Assembly: GCA_947492525.1 (NCBI GenBank)
Contig: CANLNQ010000023.1
Location: 54,329-118,328, forward strand
DNA: 64,000 nucleotides
Direction of reading: 5' to 3'
DNA from: an uncultured Granulosicoccus sp.
Lineage (GTDB): Bacteria > Pseudomonadota > Gammaproteobacteria > Granulosicoccales > Granulosicoccaceae
Shown: positions 17,429-26,178 of the stretch, piece after piece
Layout of the letters: each line of letters opens with the position of its first letter
Position numbering within the stretch: the stretch's first letter is position 1
Notes under the pieces: model-generated
Database searches by the model: none
The model's input: the letters and a program-made list of their open reading frames with translations, nothing else
What the model was told of the DNA's origin: nothing
Made by a program: the position numbers and the translations under genes

Positions 17429-18367
17429 TCAGGAGTCGAGCGGCACTGAGATCTGCCTCACAGATTCAGCCTTGGCAGTCCGGGAGCCAGCCCACTGGGG
17501 TACCAACTCGACCGCCAGCATGGCGATGAATATCAGGGCACAGCCAGCCAGCCCGATCAGACCCACCCGCTCACCCAGCCACCAGAAGGCAAACAGGGCT
17601 GCAAAGGGTGCTTCGGAGGACAGGAATATTGCAGCCTGCGGCGCACTGGTGTAACGCTGCCCGATCACCTGCAACGTGAAGGCAAACCCACTGGCGAAAA
17701 TGCCTGCATAGAGAATCTGTGGACCGGCTGCCACGATGGACGACCAACTGATAGGCTCCAGAAGCAAGGCGAAAAACATGGCCAGTGCTCCGGTGACGGC
17801 GAACTGCATGATCGACAAGGCCAACGGCCGACCGGATTGCCCGACGAAGCGGGCGATCATGACAACCTGCAGCGCCCAGCAGATCGCACTGCCGATGGTC
17901 AGTACATCACCGATCACCAGCGCCCCGATGTCGCCTCCCGACAACAGATAGATTCCGACCAGGGAGAGAATGGCTGCCACCCAGGTGATTCGGTGGGGAA
18001 ATTCGCGGAACAGAATGACCCCCAGTATCGGCGTCAGGACCACATAGAGCCCGGTCAGAAACCCCGAATTGGTGACACTGGTGCTCAGCAGGCCTACCTG
18101 CTGCGTGGCCATGCCCGCAAACAGACTGATCCCGATCAGGCCAAAACCCAGCATGTCACTTGCGGTCAATGGCGTGTCTTCGCGCAACCGCTGCCTGCGA
18201 GACTCATTGAGAGCGAATGGCAACACCACGGCGGTGGCAACGAAGAACCGCAGCGCTATGAAGAGAAAGGGCCCGATGCTGTCCATGGCAGTTGCCTGCG
18301 CCACGAAGCCCATGCCCCATGTGGCACCTGCGAGTAATAAGACCAGATTGGCTTGCCAGCGTTTCAT
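17429..18367 (-). CDS. EamA family (DMT) transporter
   Basis: A 312-residue protein with ten predicted transmembrane helices in two EamA halves. Typical motifs are GATWGMGFVAQATAMDSIGPF, LRFF, NSGFLTGLYVVLTPILG in the first half and SSEAPFAALFAFWWLGE in the second. Members export amino acids or metabolites; the substrate cannot be read here. The start MKRWQANL fits the family; MIPSSPMKRW at 18385 is possible. Divergent from the J-domain-like gene. Confidence 0.85.
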   Translation of the reverse strand: MKRWQANLVLLLAGATWGMGFVAQATAMDSIGPFLFIALRFFVATAVVLPFALNESRRQRLREDTPLTASDMLGFGLIGISLFAGMATQQVGLLSTSVTNSGFLTGLYVVLTPILGVILFREFPHRITWVAAILSLVGIYLLSGGDIGALVIGDVLTIGSAICWALQVVMIARFVGQSGRPLALSIMQFAVTGALAMFFALLLEPISWSSIVAAGPQILYAGIFASGFAFTLQVIGQRYTSAPQAAIFLSSEAPFAALFAFWWLGERVGLIGLAGCALIFIAMLAVELVPQWAGSRTAKAESVRQISVPLDS

Positions 18368-18534
18368 GGGCGAGGAGGGTATCATCAAAGCCCATGGTAT
18401 CGAGCTCTCATCCCCCAGGAAATCGTCATCAACGATTGACCCGATCACGCACGCCGAGGGCACGTGACCGACAACCCGCCAGGCACCTTCGTCTCTGGGA
18501 CGCGATCCGGCTGACGCGAACAGAGCTATCCGAT

Positions 18535-19584
18535 ATGCAGCATCGTACTGCGCTGATCGACGGTCTGTTCAGGCAACACATTCTGCCTCGTGAGAAGCAG
18601 CTGACCGGTACCTGCACTGAATTGACCGAGCGGCTCATCAATACCTATGCCGAGTACGGTCTCGGACGTGCCGAGCAGGCGCTGCTGAACCTGTGGATTG
18701 CTGAAAACCTGCGATCGCTTGCCAGCCATCCCTTCGCTCCCGAGGACCTCAGGGATAGCCTGAACAGACGGTGGCAGCAATTGCAGGCAGAAGAGTCAGG
18801 CCAGGACGCTCCTGCAGCCAGACGCGGCACGCTGCTCGATGAGCTGTTCGACGATGATCTGGAAGAGGAGGACGAGATTTTCGATTTCGGCTGGCACGCA
18901 GGGCGCAATGGTCCGTCCGAGACACCAGACGAAAGCGAAGCCGTTGGCGAGCCGCCCCCTACCCCCTCCTCCGACGCCGCAGACGACACAGCGACGGGAA
19001 CGCGAAGCGATGACGCTGTGGATGACGACAGGCTCGGTGCTGATCCAGTGGTCAGTATCGAGCAACTGGAACAGCGTCTGTCAGTCGATCGCCTGTTCCG
19101 CCAACTGGCTCGCACGCTTCATCCGGATCTTGAACAGGACGAAGCGCGCAAGGCGCAGAAACACGAACTGATGAGTGAGTGCCTGCGCGCTCGCAAGAAC
19201 AAGGATATCAATACCTTGCTCACGCTCTACTGCGAGCATGTCGGTGACTTGCCCGAGGAACTCAGCGGTCATGAGCACGAAGAATTGATACAGGCTCTCG
19301 AGCAACAATTGCGGCAACTGCAGGCGGAGCTTCGACAGCTGCGCTTCGGCAATGGCCTGCAGACGCAGATCGTCGAACGGTACAGCGATGTCAATGAAGA
19401 ATCCACGAGACTGCGTGTGCAGCGTCACGCAGACTCACTGGATCAGGAAATCGACATCATGCGCGAACGACTTGTTCAGGTGGACTCTACCGAGGGGCTG
19501 CTCGCAGAACTGGCGCATCGACGGGAAGTGGAACAGAACCGCATGGCCATTGACAGCATGACCGGCTATTCATCCGGTCGCTGA
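18535..19584 (+). CDS. J-domain-like protein with acidic linker and coiled coil
   Basis: A 349-residue cytosolic protein. Residues about 1-90 are helical and unique; about 100-170 is a highly acidic low-complexity linker (LLDELFDDDLEEEDEIF and Asp/Glu-rich stretch); about 180-240 is a J-like helix pair with the HPD tripeptide in LARTLHPDLEQDEARKAQK; about 255-340 is Gln/Leu-rich coiled coil. HPD is the DnaK-stimulating motif, so this is probably a specialised DnaK co-chaperone. Client unknown; no DnaK gene is near. The start MQHRTAL is the first ATG clear of the divergent gene region. Confidence 0.72.
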   Translation: MQHRTALIDGLFRQHILPREKQLTGTCTELTERLINTYAEYGLGRAEQALLNLWIAENLRSLASHPFAPEDLRDSLNRRWQQLQAEESGQDAPAARRGTLLDELFDDDLEEEDEIFDFGWHAGRNGPSETPDESEAVGEPPPTPSSDAADDTATGTRSDDAVDDDRLGADPVVSIEQLEQRLSVDRLFRQLARTLHPDLEQDEARKAQKHELMSECLRARKNKDINTLLTLYCEHVGDLPEELSGHEHEELIQALEQQLRQLQAELRQLRFGNGLQTQIVERYSDVNEESTRLRVQRHADSLDQEIDIMRERLVQVDSTEGLLAELAHRREVEQNRMAIDSMTGYSSGR

Positions 19585-19608
19585 ATCACGCCTTTGTGCG
19601 CAGTAGCG

Positions 19609-20685
19609 TCAGGCGATTCTGTCGCATGCCAGCCACCTGCCTTGTTCGTGGCTCTCCTGGCAACGTTCAAGGTAGTGTTGCAACTCTGCCGCATGTGCAA
19701 AATCGGGCGAACCCGGCTGACCACTCATCAGGGCATCGACAAATCGATCAAACGTGTCCGGCTGGCTTTCGCAGTCGATCTCCGTCCACACCGGCTCATG
19801 CCGGTTCTCCCCCAGGCATGACAGCAACCGATCTCCGGCTTGCCCGGTACTGACTTGCAGTGCGCCCTCAGTGCCATGAATGGTCAGGGACAGATCGTTG
19901 AAGTAGCCGGTCTGATAGCGTGACATCTGCACCACGCCCAGCGCGCCATTGTCCATCTCCATATTGATGACGCAGCTGTCATTGGCATCCAGACAGAATT
20001 CGCCGATCCGGTTGCCCGGTGCCTTGTCGAAAGTCTGCAGCCGGCATTGCAGACCCCGAATGTCCATACCGACACCCGCTGTGACAAAGTCAAGTATGTG
20101 GATACCGATGTCACCAAGCACACCGGTTGACCCATGCGCAGTTGACAGGCGCCACAACCACGCCTCCTCTTCGGACCACTCTCCCCAGTAGGGACTGGCC
20201 AGCCAGCTCTGCCGGTAGGCTGCGTCCACATGCCGAATCTCTCCAAGGCGGCCCTGGTCCACCCACAGCCGTGCCTGCTGGAGCGCACCGGAAACACGGT
20301 AGCTGAGATTGACCATGTTCAGCACACCAGCCCTTGTCGCCGAGGCAACCATCTCCTTGCTCGCCTCGGTAGAGTCAGACAGGGGTTTCTCACACAGCAC
20401 CGGCAGCCCTGCCTGTAACGCCTTCATGCTCACTGCTGCATGCAATGCATCCGGCGTGACAACGCTGACGGCATCCAGATCGTGTGCCGCCAAGGCCTGC
20501 TTCAGCTGCGTATAGCCATGCTCGATGCCATGCGTGGCACAGAATGCATCCAGACGCACCTGATTGATATCAACCGCGGCAACAACCGAAACACCGTCTA
20601 TCTCGGCAAATCTCAGTGCGTGAGTCTGTGCCATACGACCGGTGCCCACCAGTAGTATCTGCAGTGGCTTCTTCGCAGTGGACAT
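19609..20685 (-). CDS. Gfo/Idh/MocA family oxidoreductase
   Basis: A 358-residue NAD(P)-dependent dehydrogenase. The N-terminal Rossmann motif is LLVGTGRMAQTHALRF, the lysine motif is CEKPLS, and a C-terminal domain with GVLGDIGIHILDF carries the catalytic His/Asp. Such enzymes act on sugars, inositols or their derivatives. The ATG overlaps the upstream ThuA stop by one base, so the two are coupled; ThuA/Gfo-Idh pairs are a recurrent sugar-catabolism module. Here the module is attached to the 3' end of the pqi operon. Confidence 0.88.
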   Translation of the reverse strand: MSTAKKPLQILLVGTGRMAQTHALRFAEIDGVSVVAAVDINQVRLDAFCATHGIEHGYTQLKQALAAHDLDAVSVVTPDALHAAVSMKALQAGLPVLCEKPLSDSTEASKEMVASATRAGVLNMVNLSYRVSGALQQARLWVDQGRLGEIRHVDAAYRQSWLASPYWGEWSEEEAWLWRLSTAHGSTGVLGDIGIHILDFVTAGVGMDIRGLQCRLQTFDKAPGNRIGEFCLDANDSCVINMEMDNGALGVVQMSRYQTGYFNDLSLTIHGTEGALQVSTGQAGDRLLSCLGENRHEPVWTEIDCESQPDTFDRFVDALMSGQPGSPDFAHAAELQHYLERCQESHEQGRWLACDRIA

Positions 20686-21470
20686 CAACGGAAACCGTCC
20701 TCGCCATCCTTGTGCAGGCTGAGCCCACGCTGCTCGATCGGTTCCAGAGCCTCGGCAGTGGGTCGGTTCGGTGCGTTCTCGATACCCTTCCAGGCCGGCA
20801 GGCTGTTGGCAGCCCAGTGGACGGCATTGCGCAGAACTTTCTGTACATTGCCGTCATGGTAGATGGGATAGGTTTCATGCCCCGGACCGAAATAGAAGAT
20901 TCGCCCTGCACCGCGCTGCCACGTCATCCCCGAGCGGAACACCTCGCCCCCTTCGAACCAGGAGGTGAACACCGTTTCCATCGGTTCCGGTACCGCAAAG
21001 GGTTCACCATACATTTCAGACTGAGGCAGTTCGAACCAGGGGTCGAGACCTGCGGCAATCGGGTGTGAACGATTGATGACCCAGAGCCGTTCCTTCTCAC
21101 CGGCTTCACGCCAGGTCAGGGAACAGGGCGTTCCCATGAGCCGCTTGAATATTCTGGAAAAGTGCGCTGAATGCAGCACCAGCAGTCCCATACCTTCCCA
21201 CACGCGCTGCTGTACACGATCGACGACCGCCTCGCTGACCTCGCCATGAGCGGCATGCCCCCACCACAGCAGAACATCCGTATTTTCCAGAACATCGGCA
21301 GTCAGGCCATGCTCTGCTTGTTGCAGCGTTGCAGTCCTCGCCTCGATGTCGGCAGACTCTCTAAGCGCGGCGGCAATGGTTTCATGCATGCCTTCCGGGT
21401 ACAGAGAGCGCACATCCTCATTGCTGTTTTCATGGACGTTCTCGCCCCAGACCAGTGCCTTGATGGTCAT
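20685..21470 (-). CDS. ThuA domain protein
   Basis: A 261-residue protein with the ThuA (trehalose utilisation) fold, a class-I glutamine-amidotransferase-like domain: VLLWWGHAAHGEVS, GLLVLHSAHFSRIF, YFGPGHETYPIYHD and the NAVHWAAN end motif. ThuA proteins take part in conversion of disaccharides to 3-keto derivatives with Gfo/Idh dehydrogenases, and the next gene encodes one. The ATG overlaps the pqiC stop (ATGA), so it is translated with the lipid-transport operon. Confidence 0.88.
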   Translation of the reverse strand: MTIKALVWGENVHENSNEDVRSLYPEGMHETIAAALRESADIEARTATLQQAEHGLTADVLENTDVLLWWGHAAHGEVSEAVVDRVQQRVWEGMGLLVLHSAHFSRIFKRLMGTPCSLTWREAGEKERLWVINRSHPIAAGLDPWFELPQSEMYGEPFAVPEPMETVFTSWFEGGEVFRSGMTWQRGAGRIFYFGPGHETYPIYHDGNVQKVLRNAVHWAANSLPAWKGIENAPNRPTAEALEPIEQRGLSLHKDGEDGFR

Positions 21471-22096
21471 GAACCCAACCTCATCTCGCGCAAGGCCTCT
21501 ACCGCCAGAGTGGCAATATCATCGACGCCCTTGGCCACTGCCACGAAGAACACACGCGGGGCAGTGTCACGACCGTAGAGCGCAAATTCAAACGGTACGC
21601 TTCTGAGCAAGGTACGTCCGTCACCGGACAGCAACAGGATATGACCTGCCATGTCGGCACCACCGCGCGGCTCTCTCAGCAGACGGTCGAAGACCACTTC
21701 CACTCGCGCCATCGGGCGATAGTCTCTCGGCCAGGGCTCTAGTAGAACCGTGGCATCGGCGCGTTCACGCAATCGATCTGCCAACAGCCGACTGATGGCC
21801 GTTGCAGGTTCCTCCGCCCATCGATGGTCAGTGTCCTGGGTGACGGTACCGTCGGGATTGATACTGCTGATCTGAGGGTTGCTTGCGTAACCGGGCAGGC
21901 TGACCTGAACCATTCCCAGGGATTCCAGACTGGGCCCGGTGGCACTCGTTTGTGTCGACTCCTCCGTCTTCAGGGGTTCAAGCAGGTACAGTTTGGGCGG
22001 CGGCCCACTGCTGCACGCGCTCAGCAGCCAGACCCCCAGTAGCAGGCACGCAAGTGCACGAGTCGTTCGATGAGTTCGGGATAGTGGCTTCTTCAT
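21467..22096 (-). CDS. pqiC: PqiC-like ABC-type transport auxiliary lipoprotein
   Basis: A 209-residue lipoprotein with lipobox LLSAC and the mature start CSSGPPPKLYLLEP, the usual PqiC/DUF330 opening. PqiC is the outer-membrane partner of the PqiAB phospholipid transport complex that bridges the envelope. It follows pqiB after only 3 bp. Confidence 0.88.
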   Translation of the reverse strand: MKKPLSRTHRTTRALACLLLGVWLLSACSSGPPPKLYLLEPLKTEESTQTSATGPSLESLGMVQVSLPGYASNPQISSINPDGTVTQDTDHRWAEEPATAISRLLADRLRERADATVLLEPWPRDYRPMARVEVVFDRLLREPRGGADMAGHILLLSGDGRTLLRSVPFEFALYGRDTAPRVFFVAVAKGVDDIATLAVEALREMRLGS

Positions 22097-22099
22097 TGA

Positions 22100-23773
22100 C
22101 TAGCGACCGGTGAGAATGGCATTGGGATTTTCTTCCAGCAGCTCGGCGAACGCGGCAATGGAACGTGCAGCCACGCCCAGCTCGCGTACAGCGGCTGACA
22201 GTTCGAAATAGATTTCGGAATCGGGCGACACCCCTTCCAGCACATCGTTGGCATTCCCCGAGACACGTGTCAGCAGTTCGATCAGCGCGGGCAGATCGGC
22301 TGTGGCAGATTCAACATGGGAGGCCGATGCTGCAATCGACGACATGGATGAGGACAAGTCGCCGGGCAAGGTCGACATCTCCGGACTGGCGATCAGTTTG
22401 CGCGCATCCTCAAGCAATCCCGTGGCCGCAATGACCAATGAGTCCAATGGCAGCTCTGACAGATTCTTTACCAGCGTTTCCACATCGGCGGTTACAGCCT
22501 CCACATTGGCAGGCATCACCGGGAGTGTCGGATACGGTTCACTGTTGAAATCAATGCTGGCTGCGCTCAATTCAGGACGGGTCACCATCCTGACCAGAAG
22601 CGAGCCCGTCAACAGGTTGCCGCTGGCAAGCTGTACACGCAAACCGCCGCCCACAAGCCCTTCCACGGCTTCGTACCACAGCTCCTGGGAAACATCCGCC
22701 AGGCCCAGCCTTGCCGGCTGGAACTGCAATACAGCAGTGGCACTGCCTTCCCCTCCGATATTTCTCGGCAGATTGGCGGAGACACTGGCTACTCGACCGA
22801 CACGCATGCCATTGTATTCAATGGGTGTGTCCGCCCTCAGCCCCTTTACGGACCCAGGGAACTCGGCCAGGAAGCGATAACGCTCATCGTCCTCGCCATC
22901 GAACAGACTGCCTCTGGCTTCCGTTCGCGAACCAAAGAGCTTGTATGATCTGCCGGTATCGACGACCGGGCTGGTCCGGGTTATTTCAGGCGGATTCTCG
23001 AAGGCAATACCGCCGGTGAACAACGCGGCAATGGACTCCACTCGCACCGATGCGCCATCAGCCCCGATACTGCCCTCCACACCGGATACGCCGTAGAAGC
23101 GAGTACCCGGATAGACGTTCTTGTGGTGAGGCGCTTCGATGAAGATATCGAACAGCACCTTCGAGGCATCGGCGGAGAGACGCCGACGTTCAACCCGCCC
23201 CACCTCGATCTGCCGCAGAAAGACAGGTGAGCCGACATAGATGTACCCGGCTTCATCGGCACTGAGCGTCAGCCTCAGACCGGGTGTGCCGCGCGTGGTC
23301 AGCGGCGGCTCCTTCAGGCCGATGTATTCCGAGCGCCTGTCCCCCGGAACATCATCCCAGTCAACCTCGATGAAGGAACCGGACAACAGCGTTCCCAGGC
23401 CGGAAATCTCGGTGGTGTTGATGCGGGCATTGACTATCCAGAAGCGCGTGTCCTGATCCAGATAGGGTGCCACCTGCGGGTCCATGCGCACACTGACCAC
23501 GACTGAATTCAGATCATCTGCCAGGCGCACGGACTCGACCTTGCCGACATCCACATCGTTACGCCGCACTCGGGTCTCTCCCGCGGTAACACCGCCGGCC
23601 TTGTCGAAGGTAATTTCCACCAGTGGTCCGCGATCGGTGTAGGAGTCCCACAGCACCCAGGTGGCGAACAGGATGGCAGCCAGCGGCAGCAACCAGGTCA
23701 GTGAGAGTCGTGCCGGTAATCTGGCAGGCCGCTCCACTACCGAACTGGCAGCGTCCTTCTTCTTGTCAATCAT
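22100..23773 (-). CDS. pqiB: PqiB, MCE-domain lipid transport protein
   Basis: A 557-residue protein with one N-terminal transmembrane helix (about 24-44) and three MCE domains in series, beginning near GPLVEITFDKAGGV, GLRLTLSADEAGYI and YRFLAEFPGSVKG, followed by a long helical C-terminal region that in E. coli PqiB forms the needle-like hexameric tunnel. Length fits the family (about 546). It overlaps the second pqiA gene by 8 bp. Confidence 0.93.
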   Translation of the reverse strand: MIDKKKDAASSVVERPARLPARLSLTWLLPLAAILFATWVLWDSYTDRGPLVEITFDKAGGVTAGETRVRRNDVDVGKVESVRLADDLNSVVVSVRMDPQVAPYLDQDTRFWIVNARINTTEISGLGTLLSGSFIEVDWDDVPGDRRSEYIGLKEPPLTTRGTPGLRLTLSADEAGYIYVGSPVFLRQIEVGRVERRRLSADASKVLFDIFIEAPHHKNVYPGTRFYGVSGVEGSIGADGASVRVESIAALFTGGIAFENPPEITRTSPVVDTGRSYKLFGSRTEARGSLFDGEDDERYRFLAEFPGSVKGLRADTPIEYNGMRVGRVASVSANLPRNIGGEGSATAVLQFQPARLGLADVSQELWYEAVEGLVGGGLRVQLASGNLLTGSLLVRMVTRPELSAASIDFNSEPYPTLPVMPANVEAVTADVETLVKNLSELPLDSLVIAATGLLEDARKLIASPEMSTLPGDLSSSMSSIAASASHVESATADLPALIELLTRVSGNANDVLEGVSPDSEIYFELSAAVRELGVAARSIAAFAELLEENPNAILTGR

Positions 23774-24392
23774 CGTTTGAATGGTCCCAGAGCAGACGTG
23801 GATCCAGCGAACTGGCCGCCAGCATTGTAAAGATCACCGACGCGGCGAAGGCATTGATTCCCACACCCGGAATGATGGTCATGATGGCTCCCAACTGAAT
23901 CAGCGCCGCCAGCACGGCCACGACGAATACATCGATCATCGACCAGCGACCGATGAATTCGGTCACGGCATGCAGACGGTGTCGATTATGCGTCGAGATG
24001 TCCCAGTCATGCTGCAGGCTCAGGGCCAATCCGGCGATGATCAGAAACTTGAGCACCGGAATGCAGATACTGGCAACGAAAATGATCAGCGCAACGACGT
24101 AGCTACCACTCTGTATCAGTACCACCACGCCACTGAGGATGGTATCAGTGGTATTACCGGTGAATGAACGGGTCTTCATGATGGGGTAGATATTGGCCGG
24201 AAAATACGCCATGACCCCCACGATGAGAAAGGCCCAGACACGCTGCAGGCTGTTGGTACGACGTGAATGCACCGCGGCACCACAATCACGACACGGTTCG
24301 TGATCGGCCAGGGGCTGCAACGCACCGCAGGATGTGCAGGCCTTGAGACCGCTTTGGCGCGCGCTCAACGCTTGCCAGTCAGAATCGCCCAT
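23766..24392 (-). CDS. pqiA: PqiA domain protein, second half
   Basis: A 208-residue membrane protein: a zinc-ribbon-like CxxC...CxxC (CTSCGAL, CRDCGAAV) then four helices with the PqiA signature FPANIYPIMKTRSFTGN. E. coli PqiA carries two such units in one chain; here they are separate genes. The ATG (MGDSDWQAL) has AAGGA six bases upstream and lies 28 bp inside the first-half gene. The frame continues open far upstream but is shadow of that gene. Confidence 0.9.
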   Translation of the reverse strand: MGDSDWQALSARQSGLKACTSCGALQPLADHEPCRDCGAAVHSRRTNSLQRVWAFLIVGVMAYFPANIYPIMKTRSFTGNTTDTILSGVVVLIQSGSYVVALIIFVASICIPVLKFLIIAGLALSLQHDWDISTHNRHRLHAVTEFIGRWSMIDVFVVAVLAALIQLGAIMTIIPGVGINAFAASVIFTMLAASSLDPRLLWDHSNDD

Positions 24393-25009
24393 ATGGTGTC
24401 CTTGCACAGTACCAGGTTGATGTAACAGGAGATGGCTATCAGGATCAGCAAGGACCAGAACGCCAGCCCTGTGTGCAGATTCGCCAGCGTGCTGATTTTC
24501 ACCAGCGACACCACCACCCCGACCATGAAGATCTCTGCCATGGCCCAGGGTTCCATTCGGATGGACCAGCGAAACGCTGTACGCATGCCTCGGCGGATCT
24601 TCCTCTTGAAGCGTATGCGCCATAGCACCCAACCCAGCAACAGCAGTCGAGTCAGCGGCAGGAGCACGATGAAGGCCAGTGTCAGCAGAGCCAGCCAGCG
24701 CATGTGATTGAACCACAGAGCTGCCACGGCATCCAGTACCGAAATGCTGCTGGCGATACCGGCCCTGGACAGTGACAGAAAGGGCAGGCACAAGCTCACC
24801 AGCAGCAGAACGATGGAGGCCAGTACGGCCGCCAGCGAGCGATCTATGGTGTGTGGCTTGCGTGTCTGGATGACATCCCCGCAGCGGCGACAGCGGGCGT
24901 ACTCGCCTTTCTCCAGCGTGCGGCAATGGTGCAACAGATCACAACCGGGACAGGCGACCAGGTGATTCAGATCGGTTTGTTCTTCCGGCTTGCCCGCGGC
25001 AATAGTCAT
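24365..25009 (-). CDS. pqiA: PqiA domain protein, first half
   Basis: A 214-residue first PqiA unit: cysteine pairs CPGC and CRRC at residues about 19-43, then four transmembrane helices, ending in a short basic tail. It begins the pqi operon; the 260-bp upstream region separates it from the DUF533 gene and probably contains the promoter. Together with the next gene it replaces the single 417-residue E. coli PqiA. Confidence 0.9.
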   Translation of the reverse strand: MTIAAGKPEEQTDLNHLVACPGCDLLHHCRTLEKGEYARCRRCGDVIQTRKPHTIDRSLAAVLASIVLLLVSLCLPFLSLSRAGIASSISVLDAVAALWFNHMRWLALLTLAFIVLLPLTRLLLLGWVLWRIRFKRKIRRGMRTAFRWSIRMEPWAMAEIFMVGVVVSLVKISTLANLHTGLAFWSLLILIAISCYINLVLCKDTIWAILTGKR

Positions 25010-25233
25010 GAAAGGCGATTCACCTTCGGTTACAGCATTCAGGTGAGCTATTGTAGTTGAGTCGCTGGCGAGACGTTCCCTGATTCACGATATCCGGCGC
25101 CTGCCAGCTGTCTTTCGGCAAGGCCCGGAGTCGATGGGTGTTCAGAGCCTTGCACGGCTCTTGATGGACCTGATCTGGTGAAGGAGGTTCAATGCAGAGC
25201 ACCGGATGACGACACGGTGCTGCGGTCGGCGAT

Positions 25234-25258
25234 GGCAGCAGATCAGCGATCTGCTGCC
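25234..25258. terminator. Hairpin downstream of DUF533 gene
   Basis: A perfect 11-bp inverted repeat (GGCAGCAGATC) with a 3-nt loop, 12 bp past the DUF533 stop on the minus strand. No T-run follows, so termination may be weak or Rho-assisted. Confidence 0.5.
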
Positions 25259-25269
25259 GAGTGCACAGC

Positions 25270-26079
25270 CTAGTTGTAGAGCGTAGGCACGCCCAGTTTC
25301 TGATGAATGGCGTTGGCCTGCTCTTCACTCATGCCCATGCCGGTTCGCAGCTTGTCCAGATACACAGCCTCTTCACGCGAATCCAGATCGATGCCCAGCA
25401 GGGACATCATGTAGACCTGCATCTCCGAACCGCGCGGAACACTCTTGATGAATCCGTCCAGATCCAGTGGCGACTGCATTTCACCGATGACAAACTGACG
25501 CTCTTCTTCAGTGACTTCATCGCCCAGATGGGCGACGATCTTCTGCTGTTCAGACTGATCTATATTGCCATCTGATTTGGCAGCATTGACCATGGCCTGA
25601 ATGAGAATACGCGCCAGATCTTCCTGAGCAGGCTCCGGCTCTGGCACCTTGTTGCCCTGCAAGGCCGAGTTGAGCAGGTCTCCCAGACTGCCGCCTGACG
25701 GAGATGGCACGCTTGATCCTGCAGATGCGCCGCCGCTGGCTGCGCCGGAAATACTCTCCAGCAAACCGCCCAGACCACCCGCCATGCTGCCACCCGCCTT
25801 GCCACCGAGCAATGCGCCGAGATCGCCCATGCCTCCACTCTGGCTCACATTGCTGCCCTGCTGCGTATTCTGCTGGCCGCCGAGCAGGCCTCCCAGTGCA
25901 CCACCCAGCCCGCCGCCGAGCCCACCAGCGCTGCCGCCACCGCCCAGCACACTACCCAACATGCCACCCAGACCACCAGCGCCGCCGGTAGAAGCGCCAC
26001 CGCGATTGACCATCTTGCCGACACCTTTGGCCAGGGCTATACCGACCGCAATTCGTCCCAGCGTTCCTACTAGACTCAT
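25270..26079 (-). CDS. DUF533 (YebE-like, TerB superfamily) protein
   Basis: A 269-residue protein. The first 25 residues form a hydrophobic helix (LGRIAVGIALAKGVGKMV); residues about 28-150 are a flexible Gly-rich region with many GGLGG repeats; residues about 150-265 are the helical DUF533/TerB-like domain (LIQAMVNAAKSDGNIDQSEQQKI, MMSLLGIDLDSREE). E. coli YebE is a membrane-anchored relative controlled by Cpx. Function unknown. Confidence 0.85.
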   Translation of the reverse strand: MSLVGTLGRIAVGIALAKGVGKMVNRGGASTGGAGGLGGMLGSVLGGGGSAGGLGGGLGGALGGLLGGQQNTQQGSNVSQSGGMGDLGALLGGKAGGSMAGGLGGLLESISGAASGGASAGSSVPSPSGGSLGDLLNSALQGNKVPEPEPAQEDLARILIQAMVNAAKSDGNIDQSEQQKIVAHLGDEVTEEERQFVIGEMQSPLDLDGFIKSVPRGSEMQVYMMSLLGIDLDSREEAVYLDKLRTGMGMSEEQANAIHQKLGVPTLYN

Positions 26080-26178
26080 GATTCCACTCCTCTCAAATTC
26101 CGAAAACCACTGCGCGTCAGTGTGCGCAATACTCTAGAGTGTACCCGAACAACCCTCCCCGCCAACCCGATTGACACG

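Noticed and set aside
24393..24926. N-terminal extension of the second pqiA gene
   Set aside because: It is an out-of-frame shadow of the first pqiA gene; a good ATG with AAGGA lies at 24392.
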